This document shows positions 1 to 13,400 of a DNA stretch of 64,000 nucleotides, piece by piece (the first letter of the stretch is position 1; the number at the start of each line of letters is the position of its first letter). The stretch is from Bolinopsis microptera (lineage: Eukaryota > Ctenophora > Tentaculata > Lobata > Bolinopsidae). Under the pieces are notes generated by a model that was given only the letters and a program-made list of their open reading frames with translations, was not told the DNA's origin and did not search any database. The stretch covers positions 4,070,460-4,134,459 of the forward strand of contig NC_087083.1 in NCBI RefSeq assembly GCF_026151205.1, read 5' to 3'. Made by a program: the position numbers and the translations under genes.

Positions 1-168
1 ATGACGCAGAGGAGGAATTGGAGATTTTTCATCAACCCAATCAGGACTACATTAAAATTCCTGGTATTTAACCTAGACCAGCCTGAGTACTTGACCAGGC
101 CCACACACGAGCTGCTGATAACATTAATTCAAAGGCTACTCATCGTCAACGACGACCGGTTTCACTGA
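1..168 (+). CDS. small plus-strand ORF, possibly open at the window edge
   Basis: Reads 55 codons from an ATG at base 1 to TGA at 166-168, with a plausible globular composition (FFINPIRTTLKFLVFNLDQP then THELLITLIQRLLIV). It is cut by the window start, so it could be the end of a longer coding exon or of a transposon ORF. I do not recognise it. It lies opposite what should be an ATG2 intron. Confidence 0.25.
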   Translation: MTQRRNWRFFINPIRTTLKFLVFNLDQPEYLTRPTHELLITLIQRLLIVNDDRFH

Positions 169-1314
169 GATTTAATTTACCTAGCAGAACAGTTTAAATT
201 ATTTTACATTAACTTTTAGGGAGGGTTTTATTTAATCTAACGTTTGAGGGGGAGAGTTGGACAATCTAAGACAGAGACTCCCCCCTCTAAACTTGTATCA
301 CGTTAAGTTTTATCTCATTAAGTTTTATCATATTAATTAGATTGAGGGAGAAGTTAATTAAACCAGGAAATAGGTATATATATATTAACATGGAGTAACC
401 CTATTAGGGGCAATTTACCCAGCTCCAGTATACCTCCTTATCACTCTATCGATAATTAATTACCCAATCGAGGGCTATATATATATGGGATACGAGGGCA
501 GTTTTTACAAGTTATCAACTTTTACCTTTACAACCTTGATCTCACGGCTTTTTAACCGTTGAGTAATTTAACCTAGAACGGGTTGCCATTTATTTAAGAC
601 TTAGTTATTCTTTACATATTATACCCTAAAATACTATTATATTAAGTCACATTACCTTATCCTACCAGGATTTCATATAACTTGTCTCCTTTGTACTCAC
701 TTAAATATCAAACAAAATACAGTCCCCTTTTAATTCAAACCGAGTAGCTCTACATGATGACAAACGCTGGATCCTGGAAGATGGGGTCACTACCGTCCCT
801 CATGGACACTAGTGAGTAACTGAGCTGTTTGCTAGGTTTCAGAAGGTGATATTACCAGATCAAGATGCTGCAATAAAATTGCACGGCTCCTATAATTGGA
901 TCCAATTATACGCGATACACTATACTATTCCATGTAAGGCCTGATCAAGTAGCTTGAACTCTGGTTACGTAGTAGTATGCCGACTATATTAGTCGGCATA
1001 CGACACGTTACGAATGTGATCGAGTGTCCGTGGATTAACGAATCAAGGTCACGTGATAGGATCAGCGGTCACGTGATAGTTATCCCTTATATGGCACAAG
1101 TAGCTGCGATTGATCAGCTCTTAATTGGGCTACAATCCTTGACAGGATTTTAATTACCGAATTTTAAATGAACGATATCTCATCCTACAGTATGATGAGA
1201 GCGTATAGTAAAGAGAATGCTTCCCGGAATCAGCACAATGAAGGGAACAAGATGCTGTTGAAATTTTAATTATTCATCAACCTCCACCCGTAGTCCCTAA
1301 CCTTATAGTTCTAC
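169..1314. other. non-coding AT-rich stretch with two perfect palindromes
   Basis: No supported gene. Contains a 20-bp perfect palindrome at 891-910 (tataattgga and its complement) and a 12-bp-arm hairpin with a TAT loop at 975-1001 (gtatgccgacta). Confidence 0.5.
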
Positions 1315-1424
1315 CTCTGTGAGCAGTACTGGTGCACATTTTGAAGATCTCCGGTTCCAACTTCACGTTTGTTTCTTGAACTACAGGACAGCCAGGAGTC
1401 CACAAACATAGGTCAGTGAATATC
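1315..1424 (-). CDS. ATG2: ATG2 exon 22 (last one found in the window)
   Basis: Encodes RIFTDLCLWTPGCPVVQETN and VKLEPEIFKMCTSTAHR, ending one base into a codon before gtagaa. The YNRIFTDLCLW junction is characteristic of ATG2. No further exon is convincing to the left. A weak open stretch (about 750-830, minus) could hold one. Confidence 0.83.
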
Positions 1425-4400
1425 CTGGGGAAGTAATTAGCATGAAATAAGCAGTTAATTAGCGGTAATTTAGCATACGATTAGCTCACCAAGACACCTG
1501 GTGTTTACATTTTAGCATTACCCACAAACCTGTTATAGAGGACCTCAAGACACCTGGTGTTTACATTTTAGCATTACCCACAAACCTGTTATAGAGGACC
1601 TCAAGACACCTGGTGTTTACATTTTAGCATTACCCACAAACCTGTTATAGAGGACCTCAAGACACCTGGTGTTTACATTTTAGCATTACCCACAAACCTG
1701 TTATAGAGGACCTCAAGACACCTGGTGTTTATATTTTAGCATTACCCACAAACCTGTTATAGAGGACCTCAAGACACCTGGTGTTTACATTTTAGCATTA
1801 CCCACAAACCTGTTATAGAGGACCTCAAGACACCTGATGTTTACATTTTAGCATTACCCACAAACCTGTTGTAGAGGACCTCAAGACACCTGATGTTTAC
1901 ATTTTAGCATTACCCACAAACCTGTTGTAGAGGACCTCAAGACACCTGGTGTTTACATTTTAGCATTACCCACAAACCTGTTATAGAGGACCTCAAGACA
2001 CCTGGTGTTTACATTTTAGCATTACCCACAAACCTGTTGTAGAGGACCTCAAGACACCTGGTGTTTACATTTTAGCATTACCCACAAACCTGTTATAGAG
2101 GACCTCAAGACACCTGGTGTTTATATTTTAGCATTACCCACAAACCTGTTATAGAGGACCTCAAGACACCTGGTGTTTATATTTTAGCATTACCCACAAA
2201 CCTGTTATAGAGGACCTCAAGACACCTGGTGTTTATATTTTAGCATTACCCACAAACCTGTTGTAGAGGACCTCAAGACACATGGTGTTTACATTTTAGC
2301 ATTACCCACAAACCTGTTGTAGAGGACCTCAAGACACCTGGTGTTTACATTTTAGCATTACCCACAAACCTGTTGTAGAGGACCTCAAGACACCTGATGT
2401 TTACATTTTAGCATTACCCACAAACCTGTTGTAGAGGACCTCAAGACACCTGGTGTTTACATTTTAGCATTACCCACAAACCTGTTATAGAGGACCTCAA
2501 GACACCTGGTGTTTACATTTTAGCATTACCCACAAACCTGTTGTAGAGGACCTCAAGACACCTGGTGTTTACATTTTAGCATTACCCACAAACCTGTTAT
2601 AGAGGACCTCAAGACACCTGGTGTTTATATTTTAGCATTACCCACAAACCTGTTATAGAGGACCTCAAGACACATGGTGTTTATATTTTAGCATTACCCA
2701 CAAACCTGTTATAGAGGACCTCAAGACACCTGGTGTTTATATTTTAGCATTACCCACAAACCTGTTATAGAGGACCTCAAGACACATGGTGTTTACATTT
2801 TAGCATTACCCACAAACCTGTTGTAGAGGACCTCAAGACACCTGGTGTTTACATTTTAGCATTACCCACAAACCTGTTGTAGAGGACCTCAAGACACCTG
2901 GTGTTTACATTTTAGCATTACCCACAAACCTGTTATAGAGGACCTCAAGACACCTGGTGTTTATATTTTAGCATTACCCACAAACCTGTTATAGAGGACC
3001 TCAAGACACATGGTGTTTACATTTTAGCATTACCCACAAACCTGTTATAGAGGACCTCAAGACACCTGGTGTTTATATTTTAGCATTACCCACAAACCTG
3101 TTATAGAGGACCTCAAGACACATGGTGTTTACATTTTAGCATTACCCACAAACCTGTTATAGAGGACCTCAAGACACCTGGTGTTTACATTTTAGCATTA
3201 CCCACAAACCTGTTTTAGAGGACCTCAAGACACCTGGTGTTTACATTTTAGCATTACCCACAAACCTGTTGTAGAGGACCTCAAGACACCTGGTGTTTAC
3301 ATTTTAGCATTACCCACAAACCTGTTATAGAGGACCTCAAGACACCTGGTGTTTACATTTTAGCATTACCCACAAACCTGTTATAGAGGACCTCAAGACA
3401 CCTGGTGTTTACATTTTAGCATTACCCACAAACCTGTTGTAGAGGACCTCAAGACACCTGGTGTTTACATTTTAGCATTACCCACAAACCTGTTATAGAG
3501 GACCTCAAGACACCTGGTGTTTACATTTTAGCATTACCCACAAACCTGTTATAGAGGACCTCAAGACACCTGGTGTTTACATTTTAGCATTACCCACAAA
3601 CCTGTTATAGAGGACCTCAAGACACCTGGTGTTTACATTTTAGCATTACCCACAAACCTGTTTTAGAGGACGTCAAGACACCTGGTGTTTACATTTTAGC
3701 ATTACCCACAAACCTGTTATAGAGGACCTCAAGACACCTGGTGTTTACATTTTAGCATTACCCACAAACCTGTTATAGAGGACCTCAAGACACCTGGTGT
3801 TTACATTTTAGCATTACCCACAAACCTGTTATAGAGGACCTCAAGACACCTGGTGTTTACATTTTAGCATTACCCACAAACCTGTTATAGAGGACCTCAA
3901 GACACCTGGTGTTTACATTTTAGCATTACCCACAAACCTGTTTTAGAGGACCTCAAGACACCTGGTGTTTACATTTTAGCATTACCCACAAACCTGTTAT
4001 AGGGGACCTCAAGACACCTGGTGTTTACATTTTAGCATTACCCACAAACCTGTTATAGAGGACCTCAAGACACCTGGTGTTTACATTTTAGCATTACCCA
4101 CAAACCTGTTATAGAGGACCTCAAGACACCTGGTGTTTACATTTTAGCATTACCCACAAACCTGTTATAGAGGACCTCAAGACATCTGGTGTTTACATTT
4201 TAGCATTACCCACAAACCTGTTATAGAGGACCTCAAGACACCTGGTGTTTACATTTTAGCATTACCCACAAACCTGTTATAGAGGACCTCAAGACACCTG
4301 GTGTTTACATTTTAGCATTACCCACAAACCTGTTATAGAGGACCTCAAGACACCTGGTGTTTACATTTTAGCATTACCCACAAACCTGTTATAGAGGACC

Positions 4401-7400
4401 TCAAGACACCTGGTGTTTATATTTTAGCATTACCCACAAACCTGTTATAGAGGACCTCAAGACACCTGGTGTTTATATTTTAGCATTACCCACAAACCTG
4501 TTGTAGAGGACCTCAAGACACCTGGTGTTTACATTTTAGCATTACCCACAAACCTGTTGTAGAGGACCTCAAGACACCTGGTGTTTACATTTTAGCATTA
4601 CCCACAAACCTGTTGTAGAGGACCTCAAGACACCTGGTGTTTACATTTTAGCATTACCCACAAACCTGTTGTAGAGGACCTCAAGACACCTGGTGTTTAC
4701 ATTTTAGCATTACCCACAAACCTGTTATAGAGGACCTCAAGACACCTGGTGTTTACATTTTAGCATTACCCACAAACCTGTTATAGAGGACCTCAAGACA
4801 CCTGGTGTTTACATTTTAGCATTACCCACAAACCTGTTATAGAGGACCTCAAGACACCTGGTGTTTACATTTTAGCATTACCCACAAACCTGTTATAGAG
4901 GACCTCAAGACACCTGGTGTTTACATTTTAGCATTACCCACAAACCTGTTATAGAGGACCTCAAGACACCTGGTGTTTACATTTTAGCATTACCCACAAA
5001 CCTGTTATAGAGGACCTCAAGACACCTGGTGTTTACATTTTAGCATTACCCACAAACCTGTTATAGAGGACCTCAAGACACCTGGTGTTTACATTTTAGC
5101 ATTACCCACAAACCTGTTATAGAGGACCTCAAGACACCTGGTGTTTACATTTTAGCATTACCCACAAACCTGTTATAGAGGACCTCAAGACACCTGGTGT
5201 TTACATTTTAGCATTACCCACAAACCTGTTATAGAGGACCTCAAGACACCTGGTGTTTACATTTTAGCATTACCCACAAACCTGTTATAGAGGACCTCAA
5301 GACACCTGGTGTTTACATTTTAGCATTACCCACAAACCTGTTATAGAGGACCTCAAGACACCTGGTGTTTACATTTTAGCATTACCCACAAACCTGTTAT
5401 AGAGGACCTCAAGACACCTGGTGTTTACATTTTAGCATTACCCACAAACCTGTTATAGAGGACCTCAAGACACCTGGTGTTTACATTTTAGCATTACCCA
5501 CAAACCTGTTATAGAGGACCTCAAGACACCTGGTGTTTACATTTTAGCATTACCCACAAACCTGTTATAGAGGACCTCAAGACACCTGGTGTTTACATTT
5601 TAGCATTACCCACAAACCTGTTATAGAGGACCTCAAGACACCTGGTGTTTACATTTTAGCATTACCCACAAACCTGTTATAGAGGACCTCAAGACACCTG
5701 GTGTTTACATTTTAGCATTACCCACAAACCTGTTATAGAGGACCTCAAGACACCTGGTGTTTACATTTTAGCATTACCCACAAACCTGTTATAGAGGACC
5801 TCAAGACACCTGGTGTTTACATTTTAGCATTACCCACAAACCTGTTATAGAGGACCTCAAGACACCTGGTGTTTACATTTTAGCATTACCCACAAACCTG
5901 TTATAGAGGACCTCAAGACACCTGGTGTTTACATTTTAGCATTACCCACAAACCTGTTATAGAGGACCTCAAGACACCTGGTGTTTACATTTTAGCATTA
6001 CCCACAAACCTGTTATAGAGGACCTCAAGACACCTGGTGTTTACATTTTAGCATTACCCACAAACCTGTTATAGAGGACCTCAAGACACCTGGTGTTTAC
6101 ATTTTAGCATTACCCACAAACCTGTTATAGAGGACCTCAAGACACCTGGTGTTTACATTTTAGCATTACCCACAAACCTGTTGTAGAGGACCTCGAAGAA
6201 CTGTTTATCCTGGAGATAGATGAGCAGCTCTGGAATGCAAAACTCTAGACTCAATCTACTGTTCTCTTTCACTCCTTTCTCAAACAGATCCATTTCAGGA
6301 CGACTACCGGGCATTACCAGCTGCAATACAAAGTTTAAATTATTGTTTAATAGATGTGGATACTGGTGAGGAGGTGAAACACATTTGTTTACTTTAATAG
6401 TGAGCACATGTTCGGCGGGTTGAGGAGGTGAAACACATTTGTTTACATTTTTAGGGTAAGCACATGTTCGGCGGGTTGAAGAGGTGATACACATTTTGTA
6501 TTATAGAAGGCTTGTAACACTTGTAACGCTTTCTTGTTACCCCCCTTTGAAGGCCCCGAATTATTTTCTGAACGAAAGCTCAAAAATAACCGAGAAATCG
6601 ACCTTCTTATTAACTCATTTTGATGACTATTTCTGACCTAAAATTGCACGAAAAATCGATTTAGCTAGGTTTCAGAACCTATAAACACTTCCTTATCCCT
6701 AAAAATTGATGTTTTATAGCTAATACGAGCAACAAGCAACATATGTTTTGATCCTTCGGTTCTACTCATGACCTAGGCAGTTAAGCTGAAACCGACAGAT
6801 CGAGGCAATCCTCACCTTAACTGATAAAACTGGTACTAACACACTTTTCAGATATAAATGTTCTTTGCGATATACGTTTATTGCAGCTTTGCAACTTAGT
6901 GAAGACCAGAGTACGAAAACACACAGCAGGTAAGCAACTCACTTTTTGTGACTGTTCATCACGAACATTCTGATCCTGCAACATATGAACAAGGATATCG
7001 TCTCCTTAACAAATCGAACAGGTACTATCACAATTTCCAGAGCACAGCATGATAACAAATTCAAAAGAAACACAATGAAGGTAGGTTACCAACACCACAA
7101 TATAACAATCATACTAACAACTGAATTAAGTTTATTCTGACGACGGGCAGCCCTGATGTGCTCCGTGATCCTCAACGAGCGACCACTTGTAATAGAGGTG
7201 GTATGTCACGTGACACCGATCCGTCCAATCACAAACAGGAAGAATGACCAGATCGATATCGTGTGTTTACTATCCTTATCTTTATTTGACCCTCTGTTCA
7301 AATTGTTATCTCTATCACATCTCGGCTCGGCAAGGTCCGCGTGCAATATCTGCACCGCGGTAAACACGCCATGATTGTTGTACTTATATAACCGTGCCCA

Positions 7401-10400
7401 TTGCTCACCATTGCCCACCTACAATACAAACTGTTGGGGGGGGGGGGGGGGGGGGGTTGAAGATAAACAACCGATCTTGATAGTGTGTTGGTCGCTCCTC
7501 CAACTGACTGTGATGCTAACTGTTCAATCATGAACGGAACATTAACATATATCCATGAGTGCTCCTTTGCTTAACTTAGACAGTAAGTGTTTGAAAACGG
7601 AATATAGGACACGACTTCACTGACAAGAACTGTATGTTCCAGGAGGAGGCACTTGCAGTGTACAGGAGGACAAGCATGGTTATACATGACAGATTTGAAG
7701 TACTAGTTCAACATGGTGCAGTTCATTTTTACCAGGTTAGACACTCAAAATTTCAATTTGTGCTGTGTAATCAGTCATTGCCGTTTTAAATATGTAAACT
7801 TGGAATCATTCTCACAATTGTAATAAGAGTTTGTGTAACTTTAAATGTTGCACTTGCCCTCAAAGTCAATGGAATTCATTTTGTGTGCGGGGTGTTTATT
7901 TTAGATGAGATACGGAAGTATTGATAAAATCGATAACGGGTAATGGGTGCGCTGTTGAAATGGTTCATTGGACCTGTGGACCCCTCTTTAGTTCGTTTAC
8001 CAGCTGCATTTTATTTCGGATCATGGGTAAGAGCTTTGCTGTATATACTTGTACTGACAGATATTTTAGCTGGTACCGTACATACATATTCGTATCGTAT
8101 TTTTGGCCACATTGACGGTCCTTTACATTTAGGCCCGCAAACTGAAAACGTACTCCATCGTTAACTGATGCTACTGCAAATAACACTGTTTGTCTGTTTA
8201 AATCCATGCTACCACATGATTACTGTGTTCGTGCTTAAAAATTAACTGTGCATGTAGCGACGTGAATTTAATTTCCTCTTAGTCTTAGAATCTAAATATG
8301 CCGTTTTGGTGCACGTAACGTGCGTAATCCGCGTCCGGTTCGTTCAGTGGACCCCTCTTTAGATCGTTTACCAGCTGCATTTTATTTCGGATCATGGGTT
8401 AGAGCTTTGCTGTACACTATTCAAATTTCTATTTAAAATCCTGCATGCAGTAAGCAGTTACTCAGAGCCAGCTAGAGAACGTGTTGTAACGTCACGTAAT
8501 AGTTGAGTGTAGAGTGATTATTCATCGTCCGGTTAGTTAAGAATAAGCGGAATAAAAAGCGAATTAAATTTCAGGAGTTACACTTAACATCCCAGAGGTG
8601 ATGTGGAGCAAGACTCAGTTCACGCCGGAAGAAGTAGCTGCCAGCAGAAAAGTAAGCATCGCCCGCATTCACGTGGAACGCTCCATTGGCTATCTGAAGC
8701 GGTACAAGATTTTGGGAAACAAAGTTGTGGCGAAGATATTGCCTTATCTGAGCGACATCGCATTCGTGTGTGCCCAAATTGTCAACCCTGTTTTTTAAGG
8801 GAGGTGGACAGTGATTTTTTTAAATGACCAGGTCTACCTAAACTTGTTGAGCTTGCTGAATAGGAGGAGCGACCGACACACTATCAAGATCGGTTGTTTA
8901 TCTTCAACCCCCCCCCAACAGTTTGTATTGTACGTGGGCAATGGGTACGGTTATATAAGTACAACAATCACACTATTTCAAGTTCATGACGTTATCATGG
9001 CGTGTTTACCGCAGTGCAGATATTGCACGCGGACCTTACCGAGCCGAGATGTGATAGAGATAACAATTTGAACAGAGGGTCAAATAAAGATAAGGATAGT
9101 AAACACACGATATCGATCTGGTCACTCTTCCTGTTTGTGATTGGACGGATCGGTGTCACGTGACATACCACCTCTATTACAAGTGGTCGCTCGTTGAGGA
9201 TCACGGAGCACATCAGGGCTGCCCGTCGTCAGAATAAACTAAATTCAGTTTTTAGTATGATTGTTATATTGTGGTGTTGGTAACCTACCTTCATTGTGTT
9301 TCTTTTGACTTTGTTATCATGCTGTGCTCTAGAAATTTTGATAGTACCTGTTCGATTTGTTAAGGAGACGATATCCTTGTTCATATATGTTGCATGATCA
9401 GAATGTTCGTGAGGAACAGTCACCAAAAGTGAGTTGCTAACCTGCTGTGTGTTTTCGTACTCTGGTCTTCACTCAAGTTGCAAAGCTGCAATAAACGTAT
9501 CGCAAAGAACATTTATATCTGAGAAGTGTGTTAGTACTAGTTTGATCAGTTAAGGTGAGGATTGCCTCGATCTGTCGGGTTCAGCTTTACTGCCTAGGTC
9601 ATGAGTAGAACCGAAGGATCAAAACATATGTTGCTTGTTGCTCGTATTAGCTATAAAACATCAATTTTTAGGGATAAGGAAGTGTTTATAGGTTCTGAAA
9701 CCTAGCTAAATCGATTTTTCGTGCAATTTTAGGTCAGAAATAGTCATCAAAATGAGTTAATAAGAAGGTCGATTTCTCGGTTATTTTTGAGCTTTCGTTC
9801 AGAAAATAATTCGGGGCCTTCAAAGGGGGGTAACAAGAAAGCGTTACAAGTGTTACAAGCCTTCTATATAATACAAAATGTGTATCACCTCTTCAACCCG
9901 CCGAACATGTGCTTACCCTAAAAATGTAAACAAATGTGTTTCACCTCCTCAACCCGCCGAACATGTGCTCACTATTAAAGTAAACAAATGTGTTTCACCT
10001 CCCCACCAGTATCAACATCTATAATGTATAATAATAATTATTGTTAAATAATGTATAATTTTTATATTATTAAGAAAACTCCAGTAATCGAGACCCTATA
10101 TCTTACGAAGTGTAAGAAAACTTTAAAATTACATCGATTACTCATTGGAATACTACTAACTATCAAAGATGATTCAAGATATTAGTAATTAAATAATTAA
10201 ATAATTAGCTAATTAATTAGCAGACCTCTTGAGACTCGTACATGACACGTTTACTGGCGAATGGGGAGGGTTTGCTCTCGGGCATGTGTAGAATGTTGTC
10301 AAGAGAAGGAGGCGGAGAGGGACTGTGAGCTACAAGGAGGGAGCTGTCCGTTACTTGACTTGTCTTTATTACAATCCTGTAAGTTATTTACTCTTTAACT

Positions 10401-13400
10401 ACTCATGAGTCATGACCATTAACATTAGCTATTTGAAGCTTCTATAACAAGGAACCGTCGTGACATATATATATGTTTCTAGAACCCACTCCCGATTTTG
10501 ACTCAGAGTACCTCAATTTGCTTTTTTACCATCATTAATTAACTGACTTATCTGTTTCTGGGCAAAAATTAATCCAATATGCCAAATTTGTGTTCAGAAA
10601 ATTTCATATTTGAAAATGGGACAGAATTTTAAAAATACAACTTTTCGTTTTGTTAAGCTTTCTGCTGTGGGCTTCCTCCGACCGAAATCAAACTTCCGGC
10701 ACCTCAATCGTGTCATATGGCATATATATAGTTGACTTACTATTTGGTTGCGGGTGAAAAATCAGTCAAACTGTAAAATTTCGGTCCTGCGAATTACATC
10801 TTCAAAAACTGAAAATGGGACAGACATTGGGACAATATGATTTTGCAATTTCATTAAGGATTTTGACTCCCAGTACCTCAATTTGGTTTCATACTATCAT
10901 CAATTAACTAACTAATTGGTTTCTGTGCAAAAATTTCATCCAATCTGTCAAATTTGGGTTCAGAAAATTTCATATTTGAAAATGGGACAGGATTTTTTTA
11001 ACTTTTCGTTTTGTTAAGCTTTCTGCTGTGGGCTTCCTCCGACCGAAATCAAACTTCCAGCACCTCAACTGGTCATTTGCCATCTATAGTTGACTTACTA
11101 AAAAAATCAGTCAAAACTGTAAAATTTCGGTCCTGGAAATTTCATCTCAAAAACTGAAAATGGGACAGACATTGGAACAATATGATTTTGCAATTTTATT
11201 CGGGATTTTGACTCCCAGTACCTCTGCCCCTCTACCCCTCTACCCCTCTGCCACTCTACCCTTCTACCCTTCTACCCCTCTACCCCTCTACCCCTCTACC
11301 CCTCTGCCCCTCTACCCCCTGCCCCTCTACCCCTCTGCCCCTCTGCCCCTCTACCCCTCTACCCCTCTACTCCTCTACCCCTCTACCCCTATACCCCTCT
11401 ACCCCTCTGCCCTCTACCCCTCTATCCCTCTGCCCCTCTACCCCTCTGCCCGTCTACCCCCTGCTCCTCTACCCCTCTGCCCTCTGCCCCTCTACCCTTC
11501 TACCCCTCTACCCCTCTACCCCTCTGCCCCTCTACCCCCTGCCCCTCTACCCCTCTGCCCCTCTACCCCTCTACCCCTCTGCCCCTCCGCCCCTTTACCC
11601 TCTGCCCCTCTACCCCTCTGCCTCTCTGCCCCTCTACCCCTCTGCCCCTCAACCCCCTGCCCCTCTACCCCTCTACCCCTCTACCCCTCTACCCCTCTAC
11701 CCCTCTACCCTCTGCCCCTCTACCCCTCTGCCCCTCTACCCCTCTACCCATCTGACCCTCTACCCCTCTGCCCCTCTACCCCTCTACCCCTCTACCCCTC
11801 TACCCCTCTACCCCTCTACCCCTCTGCCCCTCTGCCTCTCTACCCCTTTACCCCTCTGCCTCTCTGCCCCTCTACCCCTCTGCCCCTCTGCCCCTCTACC
11901 CCTCTACCCCTCTGCCCCTCTACCCCTCTGCCCCTCTGCCCCTTTACCCTCTGCCCTCTGCCCCTCTACCCCTCTACCCCTCTACCCCTCTGCCCGTCTA
12001 CCCCCTGCTCCTCTACCCCTCTGCCCTCTGCCCCTCTACCCTTCTACCCCTCTACCCCTCTACCCCTCTGCCCCTCTACCCCCTGCCCCTCTACCCCTCT
12101 GCCCCTCTACCCCTCTACCCCTCTGCCCCTCCGCCCCTTTACCCTCTGCCCCTCTACCCCTCTGCCTCTCTGCCCCTCTACCCCTCTGCCCCTCAACCCC
12201 CTGCCCCTCTACCCCTCTACCCCTCTACCCCTCTACCCCTCTACCCCTCTACCTCTCTACCCTCTGCCCCTCTACCCCTCTGCCCCTCTACCCCTCTACC
12301 CATCTGACCCTCTACCCCTCTGCCCCTCTACCCCTCTACCCCTCTACCCCTCTACCCCTCTACCCCTCTGCCCCTCTGCCCCTCTACCCCTCTACCCCTC
12401 TGCCTCTCTGCCCCTCTACCCCTCTGCCCCTCTGCCCCTCTACCCCTCTACCCCTCTGCCCCTCTACCCCTCTGCCCCTCTGCCCCTTTACCCTCTGCCC
12501 TCTGCCCCTCTACCCCTCTACCCCTCTACCCCTCTGCCCCTCTGCCCCTCTGTCCCTCTACCCCTCTACCCCTCTACCCCTCTACCCCTCTGCCCCTCTA
12601 CCCCTCTACCCCTCTACCCCACATACCTAGGACGTCTATCTGGTTCCTCCTCTAACGACCCGACTAACAGGAACTGTATGGGGTCACTATCACTGTTCTC
12701 CAGATATTCACCTGGTTAACAATATGTTTAATAATTAACCAATTAACTAATTAACTAATTAATTAATTAACTAATTAACAAATTACCTAATTAACTAATT
12801 AACTAACTTGCGTATTAAATAAACGTGATTTGAGTTAATTATTTTCCACTTAGTGAGTACTTACAGTTTAGTTTAGTGAACTCAGCAGTGAAACTAGTAG
12901 TGAGTACTTACAGTTTAGTTTAGTGAACTCAGCAGTGAAACTAGTAGTGAGTACTTACAGTTTAGTTTAGTGAACTCAGCAGTGAAGCTAGTAGTGAGTA
13001 CTTACAGTTTAGTTTAGTGAACTCAGCAGTGAAACTAGCAGGCGCACTAAGTGTATTGTACTCCGCAGTTGCCTCGTCTATGTGAATAACAACGTAATCA
13101 GCGCGCAGTGCAGGAGCCCACCACGTTCTCTGAGCTGAGGGCCGCATATCCGGGATAGGGAACCTAGCAATTATTAAATATAACCTAGTATATCCGGGAT
13201 AGGGAACCTAGCAATTATTTAATATAACCTAGCATATCCGGGATAGGGAACCTAGCAATTATTTAATATAACCTAGCATATCCGGGATAGGGAACCTAGC
13301 AATTATTTAATATAACCTAGCATATCCGGGATAGGGAACCTAGCAATTATTTAATGTAACCTAGCATATCCGGGATAGGGAACCTAGCAATTATTTAATG

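Noticed and set aside
6164..6177. gtaatg donor for ATG2 exon 21
   Set aside because: The next exon begins G-ATA-TTC, which needs the AACAG/gtttgt donor to give LYNRIF.
1490..6193. CRISPR array
   Set aside because: Direct repeats follow each other without unique spacers, and the gene content is eukaryotic.
11160..12719. 519-codon proline/serine/leucine ORF on the plus strand
   Set aside because: It is the translation of the CCCCTCTAC array; real ATG2 exon 19 lies on the opposite strand at its end.
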